Part shown: piece by piece, positions 5,740 to 6,686 of the stretch
Layout: each line of letters opens with the position of its first letter
How positions within the stretch are numbered: the first letter of the stretch is position 1
NCBI GenBank assembly: GCA_002364005.1
Contig: DEXG01000015.1
Span: forward strand, 112,810 to 119,495
Direction: 5' to 3'
DNA: 6,686 nt
Origin: Phycisphaerales bacterium UBA3190
Lineage (GTDB): Bacteria > Planctomycetota > Phycisphaerae > Phycisphaerales > UBA1924
Notes under the pieces: generated by a model
The model's input: only the letters and a program-made list of their open reading frames with translations
What the model was told of the DNA's origin: nothing
The model's database searches: none
Position numbers and translations under genes: made by a program

Positions 5740-6686
5740 ATGCCCCATAGCACACCCGACGCCCCGAGCGTCTCTCCCGATCAGCAAACGACAACCAAGG
5801 CCCCCGAGACTGAACGCGTATCAATGCGGGTACGGATTGTGAATCTGATTGCGGTGGTGCTGCCCTTTATTGGGCTGATCGTGGCCGTCTCGCTTCTGTG
5901 GGGCATCGCCTTCAACTGGATCTACCTGGTCATCCTGTTTGGGATGTACCTGATCAGCGGCTTGGGGATCACGATCGGGTACCACCGGTTCTTCACCCAC
6001 AAGAGTTTCAATACCTCACGCTTCGTGCAGGCGTTGCTGGCGATCTCCGGGTCGATGGCCGTCGAGGGTTCGGTGCTTCAGTGGGCCGCGGTCCACCGCA
6101 GCCATCACCAGCACAGCGATGACGAGCACGACCCGCACTCCCCCCACACGCACGGCAGCGGGTTCTGGAACGCCCTGCTGGGCATGTGGCACTCGCATAT
6201 GGGCTGGCTGTTCCGCTCGCGAGGGGTCTCGCTTCAGAAGTATGTGGTCGACCTCAAGCGTGATCGCCTGATCACGACCATGAGCGCCCTGTTCCCCTTG
6301 TGGGTGCTCCTGGGTCTGCTGATCCCAGCGGTGCTGGGCGGGCTGTTCACGATGAGCTGGACGGGCGTGCTGCTCGGGTTCATCTGGGGCGGGCTGGTCC
6401 GGATCTTCCTGGTCCACCATGTGACCTGGAGCATCAACTCGGTGTGTCACATCTGGGGCACGCGACCGTTCAAGAGCCACGATGAGAGCCGCAACAACCC
6501 GATCTTCGGCGTTCTGGGTCTGGGTGAGGGCTGGCACAACAACCATCACGCGTTCCCGACCAGCGCCCGTCACGGGCTCCGCTGGTGGCAGCTCGATGTG
6601 AGCTACCTGATTATTCTGGCGATGAGCAAGGTTGGGCTTGTGTGGGATGTGCGCGTGCCTTCGGCGGCTCGCGTTGCGGCCAAACG
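5740..6686 (+). CDS. Membrane fatty acid (acyl-CoA delta-9 type) desaturase, 3' end outside window
   Basis: The frame is open to the window end and gives 315 residues; the stop is not reached. The product is a membrane di-iron desaturase that puts a double bond into saturated acyl chains to adjust membrane fluidity. All three histidine boxes are present: HRFFTH at 82-87, HRSHH at 119-123 and HNNHH at 266-270 within GEGWHNNHHAFP. Extra conserved residues include VHHVTWSINSVCHIWG. Hydrophobic segments lie near 33-55, 58-80 and about 185-235. The first 30 residues are polar (MPHSTPDAPSVSPDQQTTT) and poorly conserved in such families. No Shine-Dalgarno precedes the ATG at 5740; M29 (5824) is another possible start, and an in-frame ATG at 5638 would cross the candidate promoter. 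No electron-donor gene is visible. The exact substrate (acyl-CoA, acyl-ACP or lipid-bound chain) cannot be told. Confidence 0.93.
   Translation, partial: MPHSTPDAPSVSPDQQTTTKAPETERVSMRVRIVNLIAVVLPFIGLIVAVSLLWGIAFNWIYLVILFGMYLISGLGITIGYHRFFTHKSFNTSRFVQALLAISGSMAVEGSVLQWAAVHRSHHQHSDDEHDPHSPHTHGSGFWNALLGMWHSHMGWLFRSRGVSLQKYVVDLKRDRLITTMSALFPLWVLLGLLIPAVLGGLFTMSWTGVLLGFIWGGLVRIFLVHHVTWSINSVCHIWGTRPFKSHDESRNNPIFGVLGLGEGWHNNHHAFPTSARHGLRWWQLDVSYLIILAMSKVGLVWDVRVPSAARVAAK

Noticed and set aside
6016..6573. A 185-codon minus-strand frame opposite the desaturase
   Set aside because: Its His/Gln/Pro-rich product is what an antisense reading of the desaturase gives; all three histidine boxes are on the + strand.
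1..6686. Search for mobile elements, CRISPR arrays, tRNA genes or a defence cassette
   Set aside because: No transposase, repeat-spacer pattern, tRNA-like fold or defence domain was seen; most of the window is recognisable housekeeping genes.

Overview
The window reads as a piece of ordinary chromosome from a GC-rich bacterium, most likely a planctomycete of the Phycisphaerae type. That placement is an inference. It rests mainly on two secreted proteins that end in a Pro-Ala-Pro version of the PEP-CTERM sorting tail (VPAP, a hydrophobic helix, then RRRR), a style common in Phycisphaerae. All recognisable genes lie on the + strand.

Layout: (1) 1-735 is the 3' part of a CCA tRNA nucleotidyltransferase gene, cut by the window edge. 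(2) 809-2554 is a zinc M3-family oligoendopeptidase with its HEXXH site. A strong hairpin with a T-run follows it. (3) 2684-3499 and 3672-4472 are two tandem, diverged paralogs. Each encodes an exported protein with a signal peptide, a repetitive beta-rich body and a PEP-CTERM-like tail. Each is preceded by a related hairpin element. A GC-rich terminator closes the pair. (4) 4597-5457 is thymidylate synthase (thyA), with no Shine-Dalgarno sequence and a -10-like box so close to the ATG that a leaderless mRNA is plausible. (5) A 282-bp intergenic region carries several inverted repeats and a candidate promoter. (6) 5740 to the window end is a membrane fatty acid (acyl-CoA type) desaturase with all three histidine boxes, cut by the right edge.

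The genes do not form one pathway. They cover tRNA maturation, peptide turnover, surface or exported proteins, dTMP synthesis and membrane lipid desaturation. cca and the peptidase may be co-transcribed, since no terminator is visible in their 73-bp gap. The other units look separately transcribed.

I see no CRISPR array, mobile element, tRNA or rRNA, and no obvious new defence or metabolic system. The most interesting signal is the pair of homologous, structured leader elements in front of the two PEP-CTERM paralogs. Their stems differ by paired changes that keep base pairing, which suggests the RNA fold is under selection.
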